Assembly (NCBI GenBank): GCA_946414595.1
Contig: CAMKPE010000004.1
Span: 29,808-93,807 of the forward strand
DNA length: 64,000 bases
Direction of reading: 5' to 3'
Source: an uncultured Clostridium sp.
GTDB lineage: Bacteria > Bacillota_I > Bacilli_A > RF39 > UBA660
Notes under the pieces: generated by a model
Database searches by the model: none
Seen by the model: only the letters and a program-made list of their open reading frames with translations
Told to the model about the DNA's origin: nothing
Shown: positions 55,132 to 62,769 of the stretch, piece after piece
Layout of the letters: each line of letters starts with the position of its first letter
How positions within the stretch are numbered: the stretch's first letter is position 1
Program-made: the position numbers and the translations under genes

Positions 55132-55160
55132 TTGAATAAAAAAGTTATTTATGTTAATAT
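55132..55160 (+). promoter_or_regulatory. Promoter of tRNA-Met
   Basis: TTGAAT (55132-55137), 17-base spacer, TAATAT (55155-55160), 17 bases before the tRNA 5' end. Confidence 0.55.
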
Positions 55161-55177
55161 TAATTTACGTGATTTAT

Positions 55178-55254
55178 GGCGAGGTAGCTCAGCTGGCTAG
55201 AGCGTCCGGTTCATACCCGGAAGGTCGAGGGTTCGATCCCCCCTCTCGCTACCA
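55178..55254 (+). tRNA. tRNA-Met(CAT), elongator
   Basis: The 77-nt cloverleaf has a D-arm TAGCTCAGCTGGCTAGAGC, anticodon loop TTCATAC with CAT, T-loop TTCGATC and an encoded CCA end. The first acceptor pair is G-T and the anticodon stem TCCGG/CCGGA lacks the three G-C pairs of the initiator, so this is elongator Met; the body matches Bacillus elongator tRNA-Met. A tRNA-Ile2 with a modified CAT is less likely. One A-C mismatch is seen in the T-stem. Confidence 0.95.
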
Positions 55255-55262
55255 TATGAAAT

Positions 55263-55290
55263 AAAGACTCAATGATGAGTCTTTTTTTTA
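55263..55290 (+). terminator. tRNA-Met terminator
   Basis: AAAGACTCA/TGAGTCTTT, a 9-bp stem with an ATGA loop and a T-run. Confidence 0.9.
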
Positions 55291-55374
55291 TTCCGAATTT
55301 CTTTTTGTTAATTTATCTTAATTGTATTATTTCAAAACTATTATGTTATGTCAATTACAAGTAGAGAATAGGGC

Positions 55375-55404
55375 AAATAAAAAAAGATAGGTTAACTATC
55401 TTTT
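55375..55404 (-). terminator. Terminator of the WXG-like gene
   Basis: On the minus strand AAAAGATAG/CTATCTTTT with a TTAAC loop, followed by TTTATTT, just after the stop of the minus-strand gene. Confidence 0.8.
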
Positions 55405-55410
55405 CTTTTG

Positions 55411-56112
55411 TTATCCTGCAAGAGTACTTTCTGCTGCTGCTTGTCCAGTTCTTACAATATTTTGTTCTGTTGTTAACGCAGAATCAATTGTATTATACAT
55501 AGCTGTTGTAGTATCAGTTAATGTATTAACCATATTATTAACTCTTGTTCTAAATGATGCTTGTAAAGATCCATCAGGGTCATATACTGCAAATTCAGTT
55601 GATACTTCACTTAATCCGCTAATAACTTTTGACATACCTTCTTTAAAGTATCCATAGATTTTTGTTACTTCGTCTACATTCATTCCTGTTACACCATCTC
55701 TAGATTCTGAGAATGGATTTGAAACAAGCATTCTATAAGGATTGAATGTGAAGTATTCACTTTCTTGATAATCACTTTCTGTTACAGTTTTTGTATTGTT
55801 AGGACTGCAAAACATTGGATATTCCATTGCTTCAGCACCATTGGATGTTGCAAGAGAATTATATGCATCAGTTGCATCAACTCCAATACTATTATACATT
55901 GATTTGAAGTTTTCTCTTATAGCCCATAATTTTGGTCCATAAGTATTATAAAATTGTACAGCGTTTGGAGAACTCCAATTAACTCCTAATTGATATATGA
56001 AGTAGTTAACTTCTTCATTATAATCTTGCCATAAATCCCAACATGTACCTACAAAATCATCAATTTGATTTTGAGCTAATGTTGCATCTAAACCAGTAAA
56101 TCCGTCACCCAT
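55411..56112 (-). CDS. WXG100-like secreted-type protein (233 aa)
   Basis: The 233-residue protein lacks a signal peptide. Residues ~35-80 run as helix, turn GVNWSSPNAVQFY, helix (WAIRENFKSMYNSIG), the W-x-x turn between two helices that defines WXG100-like proteins. A second helical stretch at the C-terminus (RTRVNNMVNTLTDTTTAMYN) follows a middle part with two Tyr/Phe-rich loops. WXG100 proteins leave by the type VII system. Minus-strand AAAGGAAGTG precedes the ATG and a promoter is evident. No EssC-like ATPase is in the window, so the route is inferred. Confidence 0.65.
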   Translation of the reverse strand: MGDGFTGLDATLAQNQIDDFVGTCWDLWQDYNEEVNYFIYQLGVNWSSPNAVQFYNTYGPKLWAIRENFKSMYNSIGVDATDAYNSLATSNGAEAMEYPMFCSPNNTKTVTESDYQESEYFTFNPYRMLVSNPFSESRDGVTGMNVDEVTKIYGYFKEGMSKVISGLSEVSTEFAVYDPDGSLQASFRTRVNNMVNTLTDTTTAMYNTIDSALTTEQNIVRTGQAAAESTLAG

Positions 56113-56156
56113 AAATACACTTCCTTTCTTTTAAGGGTTAGTATCCTACAAAAAAT

Positions 56157-56185
56157 AATTTATCAATTTTTTTTTATATTGTCAA
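56157..56185 (-). promoter_or_regulatory. Promoter of the WXG-like gene
   Basis: Minus strand: TTGACA (56185-56180), 17 bases, TAAATT (56162-56157). A perfect -35 box, rare in this window. Confidence 0.65.
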
Positions 56186-56284
56186 TGTTTCAGTGTAAAG
56201 TATGATGTAATCAATTATTTAATAAAATAATAGTAGTACTTTTTATTTTTTGTTATAATAAAAATATATAAGGAGATTTATAAT

Positions 56285-57250
56285 ATGGCTTTAATTATTT
56301 GTAGTGAGTGTGGTAAGAAATACAGTGATAAAGCACCAGCATGTCCTGAATGTGGATGCCCAACTATATCTAACGGAAATATAAAAAGAAAAAAGGTTAT
56401 AATAAGAAAGTGTTTTAGTTTATTCATAAGAACTAGTGTTAGTATTGATAATCAACCAGTTGGAGAAATTGGTATTAGAGCAAATAAAGAAATAGAATTA
56501 GAGCTACCAGTGGGAGTGCACTATATTGGGCTTGATACAAATGTTAGACATGGTGATTATTTTGCACCATCAGCAGTATCTAAATCAACAAATGGTAAAC
56601 AATTTACTATTGAGGAAGATGATTTATATGTTGTAATAGAAATATGTGCCAAAGGAAGTTTTAGTAATTCTTCTGGAAGATGTGTTGTAGGAAATATTTT
56701 AAATTATAAAAGTGAAGATTTGGAAAATGAAGCAATAGAAGAGCAAAGAAGAGAACTTGAAAAAGGTTTTATTTTTGATGTTTCAAAAAGTGAAGAAGAT
56801 TATTTAGATGAAATAGATAAAGAAGAAATAGGTGATTCTAAACCTAAAGGCTTACTTAATAATCCTTTATTTAAAGTATATACTGGGATATTATTACTGC
56901 TTGTTATTGCTTTTTTTCTTGTATTTTATAATAAAAAGGAACAAGTTAGATATAAAGTTGGAACATATAAAAGTTGTGTTTTTAAATTTCCTGGTGATAG
57001 CAATACTAGTTGTGCATCACTTAAAATTAATGGTAGTACTGATTGTGAGTTTTCTATTACGTATAGCTCAAAAAAGAGATATGAAGGTGGATATGATAAA
57101 GTAGTATGCAAAGTAGATGGTGATGATTTTAAGTTAGAGATAAATACTAGTAGTAATACATATAGATATAATTGTAAATTTGATAATTATAATCAAGAAG
57201 AGTATTTAATAGATTGTGATAATGATATTAATTTTTATTATGAGAATTAA
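56285..57250 (+). CDS. Zinc-ribbon, single-span membrane protein (321 aa)
   Basis: The 321-residue protein starts with a zinc ribbon, CSECGKKYSDKAPACPECG, then a beta-rich domain (about 40-150, with VSIDNQPVGEIG), an acidic linker, one membrane helix (about 200-218, IFLLLL-type) and a Cys-containing outer domain of about 100 residues. It resembles Firmicute proteins that join a cytoplasmic zinc ribbon to an extracellular domain. Function unknown. Promoter TGTTATAAT 56251-56259; AAGGAG before the ATG. Confidence 0.7.
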   Translation: MALIICSECGKKYSDKAPACPECGCPTISNGNIKRKKVIIRKCFSLFIRTSVSIDNQPVGEIGIRANKEIELELPVGVHYIGLDTNVRHGDYFAPSAVSKSTNGKQFTIEEDDLYVVIEICAKGSFSNSSGRCVVGNILNYKSEDLENEAIEEQRRELEKGFIFDVSKSEEDYLDEIDKEEIGDSKPKGLLNNPLFKVYTGILLLLVIAFFLVFYNKKEQVRYKVGTYKSCVFKFPGDSNTSCASLKINGSTDCEFSITYSSKKRYEGGYDKVVCKVDGDDFKLEINTSSNTYRYNCKFDNYNQEEYLIDCDNDINFYYEN

Positions 57251-57323
57251 GGAAGATGAAGAGGAGAATATATTTTCTTCTTTCTTTTTTTATGTTATAA
57301 TAAAAATATATTAGAGGTATTAT

Positions 57324-57611
57324 ATGAAACTAGTTGAAAAAAAATGTCCAAAATGTGGAGCTGACTTATCTTTTGATAAAGGATCAAAAGAAGTTATTTG
57401 TAAATATTGCAATACAAGTTTTGAGGTATTAAGAGATAAAGATGATTTAATAGATAAAGTAAGTGAGTCTATTGATCCAGAATTATTGAATTTTCCTGGT
57501 AAAATGTTTAAAAGAATGAGTGTTGTTTCAACAATTGTATTTGTAGTATTATTTATAATATTTATAATTGTATTCATTTTTGTAGCATCTAGAATATTTT
57601 TTAAGTTTTAG
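57324..57611 (+). CDS. Small zinc-ribbon membrane protein (95 aa)
   Basis: The 95-residue protein has a zinc ribbon CPKCGADLSFDKGSKEVICKYC at residues 8-29 (CxxC-x16-CxxC), a short charged linker, and one hydrophobic helix at the C-terminus (about 68-92). The ribbon should sit in the cytoplasm. Unknown function. Promoter TGTTATAAT 57293-57301; it starts a likely operon with the next two genes (7 and 26 bases apart). Confidence 0.7.
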   Translation: MKLVEKKCPKCGADLSFDKGSKEVICKYCNTSFEVLRDKDDLIDKVSESIDPELLNFPGKMFKRMSVVSTIVFVVLFIIFIIVFIFVASRIFFKF

Positions 57612-57618
57612 GTGATTT

Positions 57619-58038
57619 ATGAAGTTTAAGATTATTATATATATAATTGTTTTTATATTTGTTGTTTTAGTATATACAATTGTTAATCATAAAGAATTTA
57701 AGACTTTAGTTTGTAATGGGGACTTTGCCTTAGCAGATGGTATTTCTAGTCAAGAATATACTTTTGAAGGGGATAGCAATTATATAAAAAAACAAAAAAT
57801 AGAAGTTATAATTCATACAACAAATAAGAGTATTATTGATGATTATTTAAGTATATTAAGAGATAATGAAGAGTGCCATGATATAGTTGTAGAAGAAGAA
57901 TTAATAAGTTATATATGTGATTATGATTTAGTTATTAATCATTATTATTCTTCAATAGAAGATGATAATGGAAGATTAAGTTTTAAGGTTGTAAAATCGA
58001 GATTTGAAGAAGATAGTTTTGTTTGCTCATACAAATAA
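57619..58038 (+). CDS. Signal-anchored small protein (139 aa), unknown
   Basis: The 139-residue protein has an N-terminal anchor (IIIYIIVFIFVVLVYTIV, residues 5-22) and an outer domain with four cysteines (in LVCNGDF, EECHD, YICDY and FVCSYK), so two disulfides are possible. Part of the outer domain (EYTFEGDSNYIKKQKIEVII) recalls small lipoprotein-like DUFs, but I make no assignment. It lies between a zinc-ribbon protein and a metal-type P-ATPase. Confidence 0.6.
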   Translation: MKFKIIIYIIVFIFVVLVYTIVNHKEFKTLVCNGDFALADGISSQEYTFEGDSNYIKKQKIEVIIHTTNKSIIDDYLSILRDNEECHDIVVEEELISYICDYDLVINHYYSSIEDDNGRLSFKVVKSRFEEDSFVCSYK

Positions 58039-58064
58039 AATTATTTTTTTAAATGGGTGATAAT

Positions 58065-59936
58065 ATGAAAGAAAAAACGAAAAAAATGATTCAAATATTT
58101 ATTTCTATATTGTTATTCATAATAGTTATCATAATAGATAAGTGTTGTGATTTCTCTATAGAAGTTAGATTTTGTATGTATTTAGTCCCTTATTTAGTAA
58201 GTGGATACGATGTAATCATCGATGCATTTAAAGGTTTATTAAAAATGGAAATGTTTGATGAATGCCTTTTAATGTGTATTGCTACATTTGGAGCCTTTTT
58301 GTTGTGTTTTGTTCCAAATGCAAGCCCAGAATTTATTGAAGCAATATGCGTTATGATATTCTTTCAAATTGGTGAGTTATTTGAAATTATTGCAGAAGAT
58401 GATAGTGAAAGAAGTATTAATTCACTAATTGATTTGATGCCAAGTAGTGCTAATCTTGAGATGGAAAATGGTAAAGTTAAGAAAGTTAAATGTGAAAGTT
58501 TAAGATTATTTGATACGATTATTATTAAAAAAGGTGAGAAAGTTCCAGTAGATGGAGAAATAATTGAAGGAAGTACAAGTTTAAATACATCATTTTTAAC
58601 AGGAGAAGCTATACCTAAATACGCTAGAGTTGGTGATAATATCATGTCTGGTTGTATTAATGATGGTGATGTAATAAAACTTAAAGTAATGAAAACTTAT
58701 GAAGATTCTACTGCATCAAAAATAATTGAAATGGTAGAAAACTCTAATGAAGTTAGATCTAATAGTGATAAGTTTATTACTAAGTTTGCAAGAATATATA
58801 CGCCACTAGTTATTTTGTGTGCTTTAATACTTGCACTTGTTCCTCCTATATTTGATAAGAATGAAGTATTATGGATTAATAGAAGTTTAAGTTTCTTAAT
58901 CGTATCTTGTCCATGTGCTTTAGTAATATCTGTTCCGCTTTCTTATTTTGGTGGAATTGGTGCTGCTAGTAAAAAAGGTATTCTTATTAAAGGAGCTAAG
59001 TACTTAGAAGACTTAGCTAAAGTTAATACTGTTGCATTTGATAAGACAGGTACACTTACAAAAGGTAACTTTGAAGTAGTTGCAATTCACCCTAATGTAT
59101 TAAACGAAAAAGAATTATTACACCTAACTATGCATGTAGAAAGTTTTTCAACACATCCAATAGCAGTATCTTTAAAAGATGCATATGATAAATATTCAAA
59201 TGTTAAAGATAAATGCAAAGTTAAAGATGTAGAAGAAATTGAAGGGCTTGGAATAAAAGCTACAGTTAATAATGAAGTTATTTATGTAGGAAATGAAAAA
59301 CTAATGAATCAGTTAAAGATTAAATATAATAAATGTAATAGAGTAGGTTCAATTATTTATGTAGCATCTAATGAAAACTACTATGGTCATATAGTAATAT
59401 CTGATCAAATAAAAGAAGACTCTTATAATGCTATAAGAGATTTAAATGAAATGGGTATTAAGACTTACATGTTAACTGGAGATAGTGAAGAAATAGCTAA
59501 ATATGTATCAAGAGAGTTAAAGATATATAAGTACTATGCTTCACTAATGCCAAAAGATAAAGTTAAAATAGTTAATAAACTTGAAAAGGCAAATGATAAT
59601 AGAGTTATATTTGTTGGAGATGGGGTAAATGATGCTCCAGTACTATCAAGAAGCAACTTAGGTGTTTCTATGGGAGGTATTGGAAGTGATATAGCAATTG
59701 AATCTTCTTCAATAGTTATAATGGATGATAAAGTATCTAAAGTAATTGATTCAATTAATCTATCTAAGAAGGTTAATAAGATAGTAAAAGAAAATATTAT
59801 ACTTGCATTACTTACTAAGTTTTCAGTACTTGGATTAGCCTTAGTTGGTCTTGCTCCAATGCTTCTTGCAGTATTCGCTGACGTTGGTGTTACAATACTT
59901 GCAATTTTAAATGCTTTGCGAACATTGAAATTATAG
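58065..59936 (+). CDS. Heavy-metal P1B-type ATPase, probably Zn/Cd
   Basis: ATG 58065 behind GGGTGAT is preferred to ATG 58053. The 623-residue pump has the actuator TGEA loop (FLTGEAIPK), the membrane CPC motif SCPCALVISVPL (Cys282-Pro-Cys284), the phosphorylation site AFDKTGTLTKG (Asp326), the His-Pro dipeptide in STHPIAVSL, and hinge GDGVNDAP. The end LAVFADVGVTILAILNALR matches ZntA/CadA/ZosA-type pumps. The usual N-terminal metal-binding (HMA) domain is missing. It should move Zn2+ or Cd2+ across the membrane. Confidence 0.9.
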   Translation: MKEKTKKMIQIFISILLFIIVIIIDKCCDFSIEVRFCMYLVPYLVSGYDVIIDAFKGLLKMEMFDECLLMCIATFGAFLLCFVPNASPEFIEAICVMIFFQIGELFEIIAEDDSERSINSLIDLMPSSANLEMENGKVKKVKCESLRLFDTIIIKKGEKVPVDGEIIEGSTSLNTSFLTGEAIPKYARVGDNIMSGCINDGDVIKLKVMKTYEDSTASKIIEMVENSNEVRSNSDKFITKFARIYTPLVILCALILALVPPIFDKNEVLWINRSLSFLIVSCPCALVISVPLSYFGGIGAASKKGILIKGAKYLEDLAKVNTVAFDKTGTLTKGNFEVVAIHPNVLNEKELLHLTMHVESFSTHPIAVSLKDAYDKYSNVKDKCKVKDVEEIEGLGIKATVNNEVIYVGNEKLMNQLKIKYNKCNRVGSIIYVASNENYYGHIVISDQIKEDSYNAIRDLNEMGIKTYMLTGDSEEIAKYVSRELKIYKYYASLMPKDKVKIVNKLEKANDNRVIFVGDGVNDAPVLSRSNLGVSMGGIGSDIAIESSSIVIMDDKVSKVIDSINLSKKVNKIVKENIILALLTKFSVLGLALVGLAPMLLAVFADVGVTILAILNALRTLKL

Positions 59937-59988
59937 ATTATAATATTATTAGAGGTATTAAATATAATTTTATAAGAAAGGATTTTAT

Positions 59989-60933
59989 ATGAGAAAGAAA
60001 GTTGTTGTTTTTGGTGGTGGAACAGGAATGAGTTCTTTATTAAAAGGACTTAAAGAGTTTCCAATTGATATAACTGCAGTTGTATCAGTATGTGATGATG
60101 GACGAAGCACAGGTAGATTACGTGAAGAATTCCATGTTCCTGCAATGGGAGATATAAGACAAGTACTTGTATCCTTATCAGAGACTGAACCATTAGTAGA
60201 AAAACTTTTAAACTATAGATTTAAATCAAATAGTGATTTAAACGGCCATCCAGTTGGTAATCTTCTTTTAACAGCACTTAGTAATATGACAGGTAATATG
60301 TCTAGTGGTGTTGAAGCACTTGGAAAAGTATTAAATCTTAAAGGACATATACTTCCTCTTACTGAAGATGAAGTAACTCTTGTTGCTAAGATGGAAGATG
60401 GTAAAGTTATTGAAGGAGAACATAATATAACTGAATATAACGGAAAAATTAAAGAAGTATACTATAAAGAAGAACCTGTATTAAATGATTTAGTAGAAGA
60501 AGCTATTAAAGAAGCTGATTTAATAATACTAAGTATGGGAAGTCTTTATTCAAGTATTATTCCAAACTTATTATGTAAAGATGTAATTAAACTAATTGAT
60601 AACTCAAAAGTTCCAATTATGTATACTTGTAATTTAATGACACAACCTGGAGAAACTGATGACTTGACTGTTTCTGAACACGTTAATATACTAAATAGAT
60701 ATCTTGGAAAAAGAAAGGTTAATGTAGTTTTAGCAAATGAAGGATTAATTAAAGAAAGTATTAGAAAGAAATACGAAACTTTAGAACAAAAAGATCCAGT
60801 TAAACTAGATAGAGAAAATTTAGGAGACATTGAAGTAATATCTAACGATTATGTTAAAATCGAAAATGAATTATTAAGACATGATGCAATATTACTTTCG
60901 CTTGATATATTCAAATACCTAATAACAAAATAG
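59989..60933 (+). CDS. yvcK: YvcK/CofD-like gluconeogenesis factor
   Basis: The 314-residue protein begins KKVVVFGGGTGMSSLLKGL, then VSVCDDGRSTGRLREEF and GDIRQVLVSL, the hallmarks of the YvcK (GlmR) family. In Bacillus this protein binds UDP-GlcNAc, affects wall precursor supply and stimulates GlmS, and is needed on gluconeogenic carbon. It usually lies between rapZ and whiA; neither is here. AAAGGA precedes the ATG; TATAAT at 59939-59944. Confidence 0.94.
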   Translation: MRKKVVVFGGGTGMSSLLKGLKEFPIDITAVVSVCDDGRSTGRLREEFHVPAMGDIRQVLVSLSETEPLVEKLLNYRFKSNSDLNGHPVGNLLLTALSNMTGNMSSGVEALGKVLNLKGHILPLTEDEVTLVAKMEDGKVIEGEHNITEYNGKIKEVYYKEEPVLNDLVEEAIKEADLIILSMGSLYSSIIPNLLCKDVIKLIDNSKVPIMYTCNLMTQPGETDDLTVSEHVNILNRYLGKRKVNVVLANEGLIKESIRKKYETLEQKDPVKLDRENLGDIEVISNDYVKIENELLRHDAILLSLDIFKYLITK

Positions 60934-60945
60934 TGAGGTACTTAT

Positions 60946-61383
60946 ATGATTAGCTTATTATTATTTTGTGGTTTCTTTTTAAACATCTATAGAAACTTAA
61001 GCGATAAAATGAAAGAAATCATAAATTATTTAATAGTAGGTGGTTGTACTACTGTAGTTAGTATAGTTACTTACTATATATTTAGATTATTTATTGATAA
61101 TTATTTAATTTGTACAGTTATATCTTGGATATTTGCAGTACTTTTTGCATATGTTACAAACAAGATATTTGTATTCCATAGTAAGGATAAAAATATCTTA
61201 ATTGAGTTTGTATCATTCATATTCTCAAGATTATTATCACTTGCTGCAGAAGTAATATGTATGTTTACTTTAGTAGATATAATTAAAATGAGTGATATGG
61301 TTGCTAAGATAATTGTTCAATTTATAATAATTGTCTTAAACTACATATTTAGTAAATTATTTGTATTTAAAGGAAAAGAATAA
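60946..61383 (+). CDS. GtrA-family membrane protein
   Basis: The 145-residue protein has four membrane helices with the GtrA pattern: INYLIVGGCTTVVSIVTYY, a second helix with FAVLFAYVTNKIFVF, then FVSFIFSRLLSLA and a last helix ending NYIFSKLFVFKGK. GtrA-like proteins help flip or transfer lipid-linked sugars for wall glycans. GAGGTA before the ATG, 12 bases after yvcK, so the two are co-transcribed. The first ~20 residues precede the usual family start, which could be the Met at residue 22. Confidence 0.88.
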   Translation: MISLLLFCGFFLNIYRNLSDKMKEIINYLIVGGCTTVVSIVTYYIFRLFIDNYLICTVISWIFAVLFAYVTNKIFVFHSKDKNILIEFVSFIFSRLLSLAAEVICMFTLVDIIKMSDMVAKIIVQFIIIVLNYIFSKLFVFKGKE

Positions 61384-61397
61384 TCTTTTCTTTTTTT
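61373..61397 (+). terminator. yvcK-gtrA terminator
   Basis: GAAAAGA/TCTTTTC stem with an ATAA loop including the stop codon, then seven Ts. Confidence 0.75.
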
Positions 61398-61412
61398 ATA
61401 CAAATTTTCTTT

Positions 61413-61440
61413 TTGAATATTAATATTTTTGTAGTATATT
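61413..61440 (+). promoter_or_regulatory. Promoter of the paired membrane-anchored genes
   Basis: TTGAAT (61413-61418), 16-base spacer, TATATT (61435-61440). Confidence 0.5.
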
Positions 61441-61461
61441 ATTAGTAGTAGAGGAATTAAT

Positions 61462-62073
61462 ATGGATAGTCATGAATCATTAAATAATGAAAACGAATAT
61501 AGATCTAGTGAAAAGAAAAATAATAATTCATCCGTTAAAATATTTGGATTTGTTATTTTATGTATATTTATATTTGCAGTGATTTTTGCATTTGGAACTT
61601 CAAAAGAAGATAAAAATGAAACAAAAATTGAAGAAGAGAAAGTTAAAACAATAGAAAGAGATATAACTTATGTAAAATTAATGTGTCTTAATGAAACTAA
61701 AGTAGATAATTATTCTTTAAGAACAGATATTACAAATAATTATAGAGATGGTGTTTTACAAAATTTAGAAATAAAGTATTCTTATTATAAGAGAAGTGAA
61801 TCTAGTGATAATAAAGTACCTACCTTCCCACAAGTAGAAAAAATGAAGAAAATCGATGCAGCAGGAGTTATAAAGGGAAATATAGAAAATGGATATATCG
61901 TTTCAGCAGATTTTGAACACTATGAATTACGTAATGTAGAAGAATTGAAAGACTATACATATGTAGTAGGGGCTGAATATGATTATTTAACAAGTATTGG
62001 TTTCTATTGCTCTTCTGAATCTAAAGTAGTAAAGGAAACAGTTTACGTTGATACTAACGAAAAAGTTAAATAA
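61462..62073 (+). CDS. Membrane-anchored protein (203 aa), unknown
   Basis: The 203-residue protein has a polar cytoplasmic head of 25 residues, one membrane helix (about 26-46), a Lys/Glu-rich stalk and an outer domain (about 65-195) with two cysteines. The outer part (YVKLMCLNETK, then EIKYSYYK, GVIKGNIENGYIVSADFEH) may form a beta-rich domain. Same layout as the next gene, 27 bases away. GAGG before the ATG. I do not recognise the family. Confidence 0.65.
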   Translation: MDSHESLNNENEYRSSEKKNNNSSVKIFGFVILCIFIFAVIFAFGTSKEDKNETKIEEEKVKTIERDITYVKLMCLNETKVDNYSLRTDITNNYRDGVLQNLEIKYSYYKRSESSDNKVPTFPQVEKMKKIDAAGVIKGNIENGYIVSADFEHYELRNVEELKDYTYVVGAEYDYLTSIGFYCSSESKVVKETVYVDTNEKVK

Positions 62074-62099
62074 ATATAAAATATAGTAGAGGAATTATT

Positions 62100-62726
62100 A
62101 TGAGCAGTAAACAATCTATTAAAAAAGAAGATAATATAGAATCTTCTGATGTAGCTAAAGAAAAGAAAGATAATAATGTTTTAATACTTACAATAGTAGT
62201 TGTTATTCTAAGTATATTTATTTTTGTTATGTTTTTTATAAATGGAAGTTTTTGTGAAGATTCTAAATGTAGATCAGTAATGCCAATTGAAAAAGAACTT
62301 AAATATCAATATATAAACTATAATGGTTATAGATTTAAAATGAGTCTTGATTGGAAGTTTATTGGTAAAGGTAATACTTATGAAATTTCTAATAGAAAAG
62401 AAACAATGTATATGACTTTGAATACAATCGATATGTCATATGATTCATTTATATCCAGTTCTTTTCAAAAAGAATACTTAGAGAAGTTACAAACAGAAAA
62501 TAGTATTACAATTAATAAAGCATCTGGTTATGAAAATAACGATATGAGATACTATATTTTAGATGGTATTTATAATAGCTATAACTACTATGTTGTAGTA
62601 ATTGGTGATAGTGAAAGTGTTACAGTTATTTCAGCACAGTTTATTGATAAACTTACTTATACTAATATGAAGCAGTCAGTAATTGATTTTGCAACAAGTG
62701 CTGTAAAGAATAATAAAGATATCTAA
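62100..62726 (+). CDS. Membrane-anchored protein (208 aa), unknown
   Basis: The 208-residue protein has a charged head of about 25 residues, a membrane helix (about 27-47), two cysteines right after it (FCEDSKCRS), and an outer domain beginning YNGYRFKMSLDWKFIGKG, which looks like the start of a PsbP/MOG1-type fold seen in small surface lipoproteins (weak). Co-transcribed with the similar gene upstream; closed by a terminator. Confidence 0.65.
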   Translation: MSSKQSIKKEDNIESSDVAKEKKDNNVLILTIVVVILSIFIFVMFFINGSFCEDSKCRSVMPIEKELKYQYINYNGYRFKMSLDWKFIGKGNTYEISNRKETMYMTLNTIDMSYDSFISSSFQKEYLEKLQTENSITINKASGYENNDMRYYILDGIYNSYNYYVVVIGDSESVTVISAQFIDKLTYTNMKQSVIDFATSAVKNNKDI

Positions 62727-62740
62727 TGATATCTTTTTTA
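62715..62740 (+). terminator. Terminator of the paired membrane-anchored genes
   Basis: AAAGATATC/GATATCTTT, a perfect 9-bp stem with a TAAT loop holding the stop codon, then Ts. Confidence 0.85.
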
Positions 62741-62746
62741 ATTTAT

Positions 62747-62769
62747 GATAAAATTATTATGGTGATATT
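62747..62769 (+). promoter_or_regulatory. Methyltransferase-gene extended -10 and 9-nt leader
   Basis: TGATAAAAT (62746-62754), six bases, then GGTGATATT and ATG 62770. Layout nearly identical to the addB promoter. Confidence 0.6.

Noticed and set aside
55178..55254. Initiator tRNA-fMet or tRNA-Ile2 (CAT)
   Set aside because: The anticodon stem lacks the initiator's three G-C pairs and the body matches Bacillus elongator Met; Ile2 would differ in the acceptor and D-arms.
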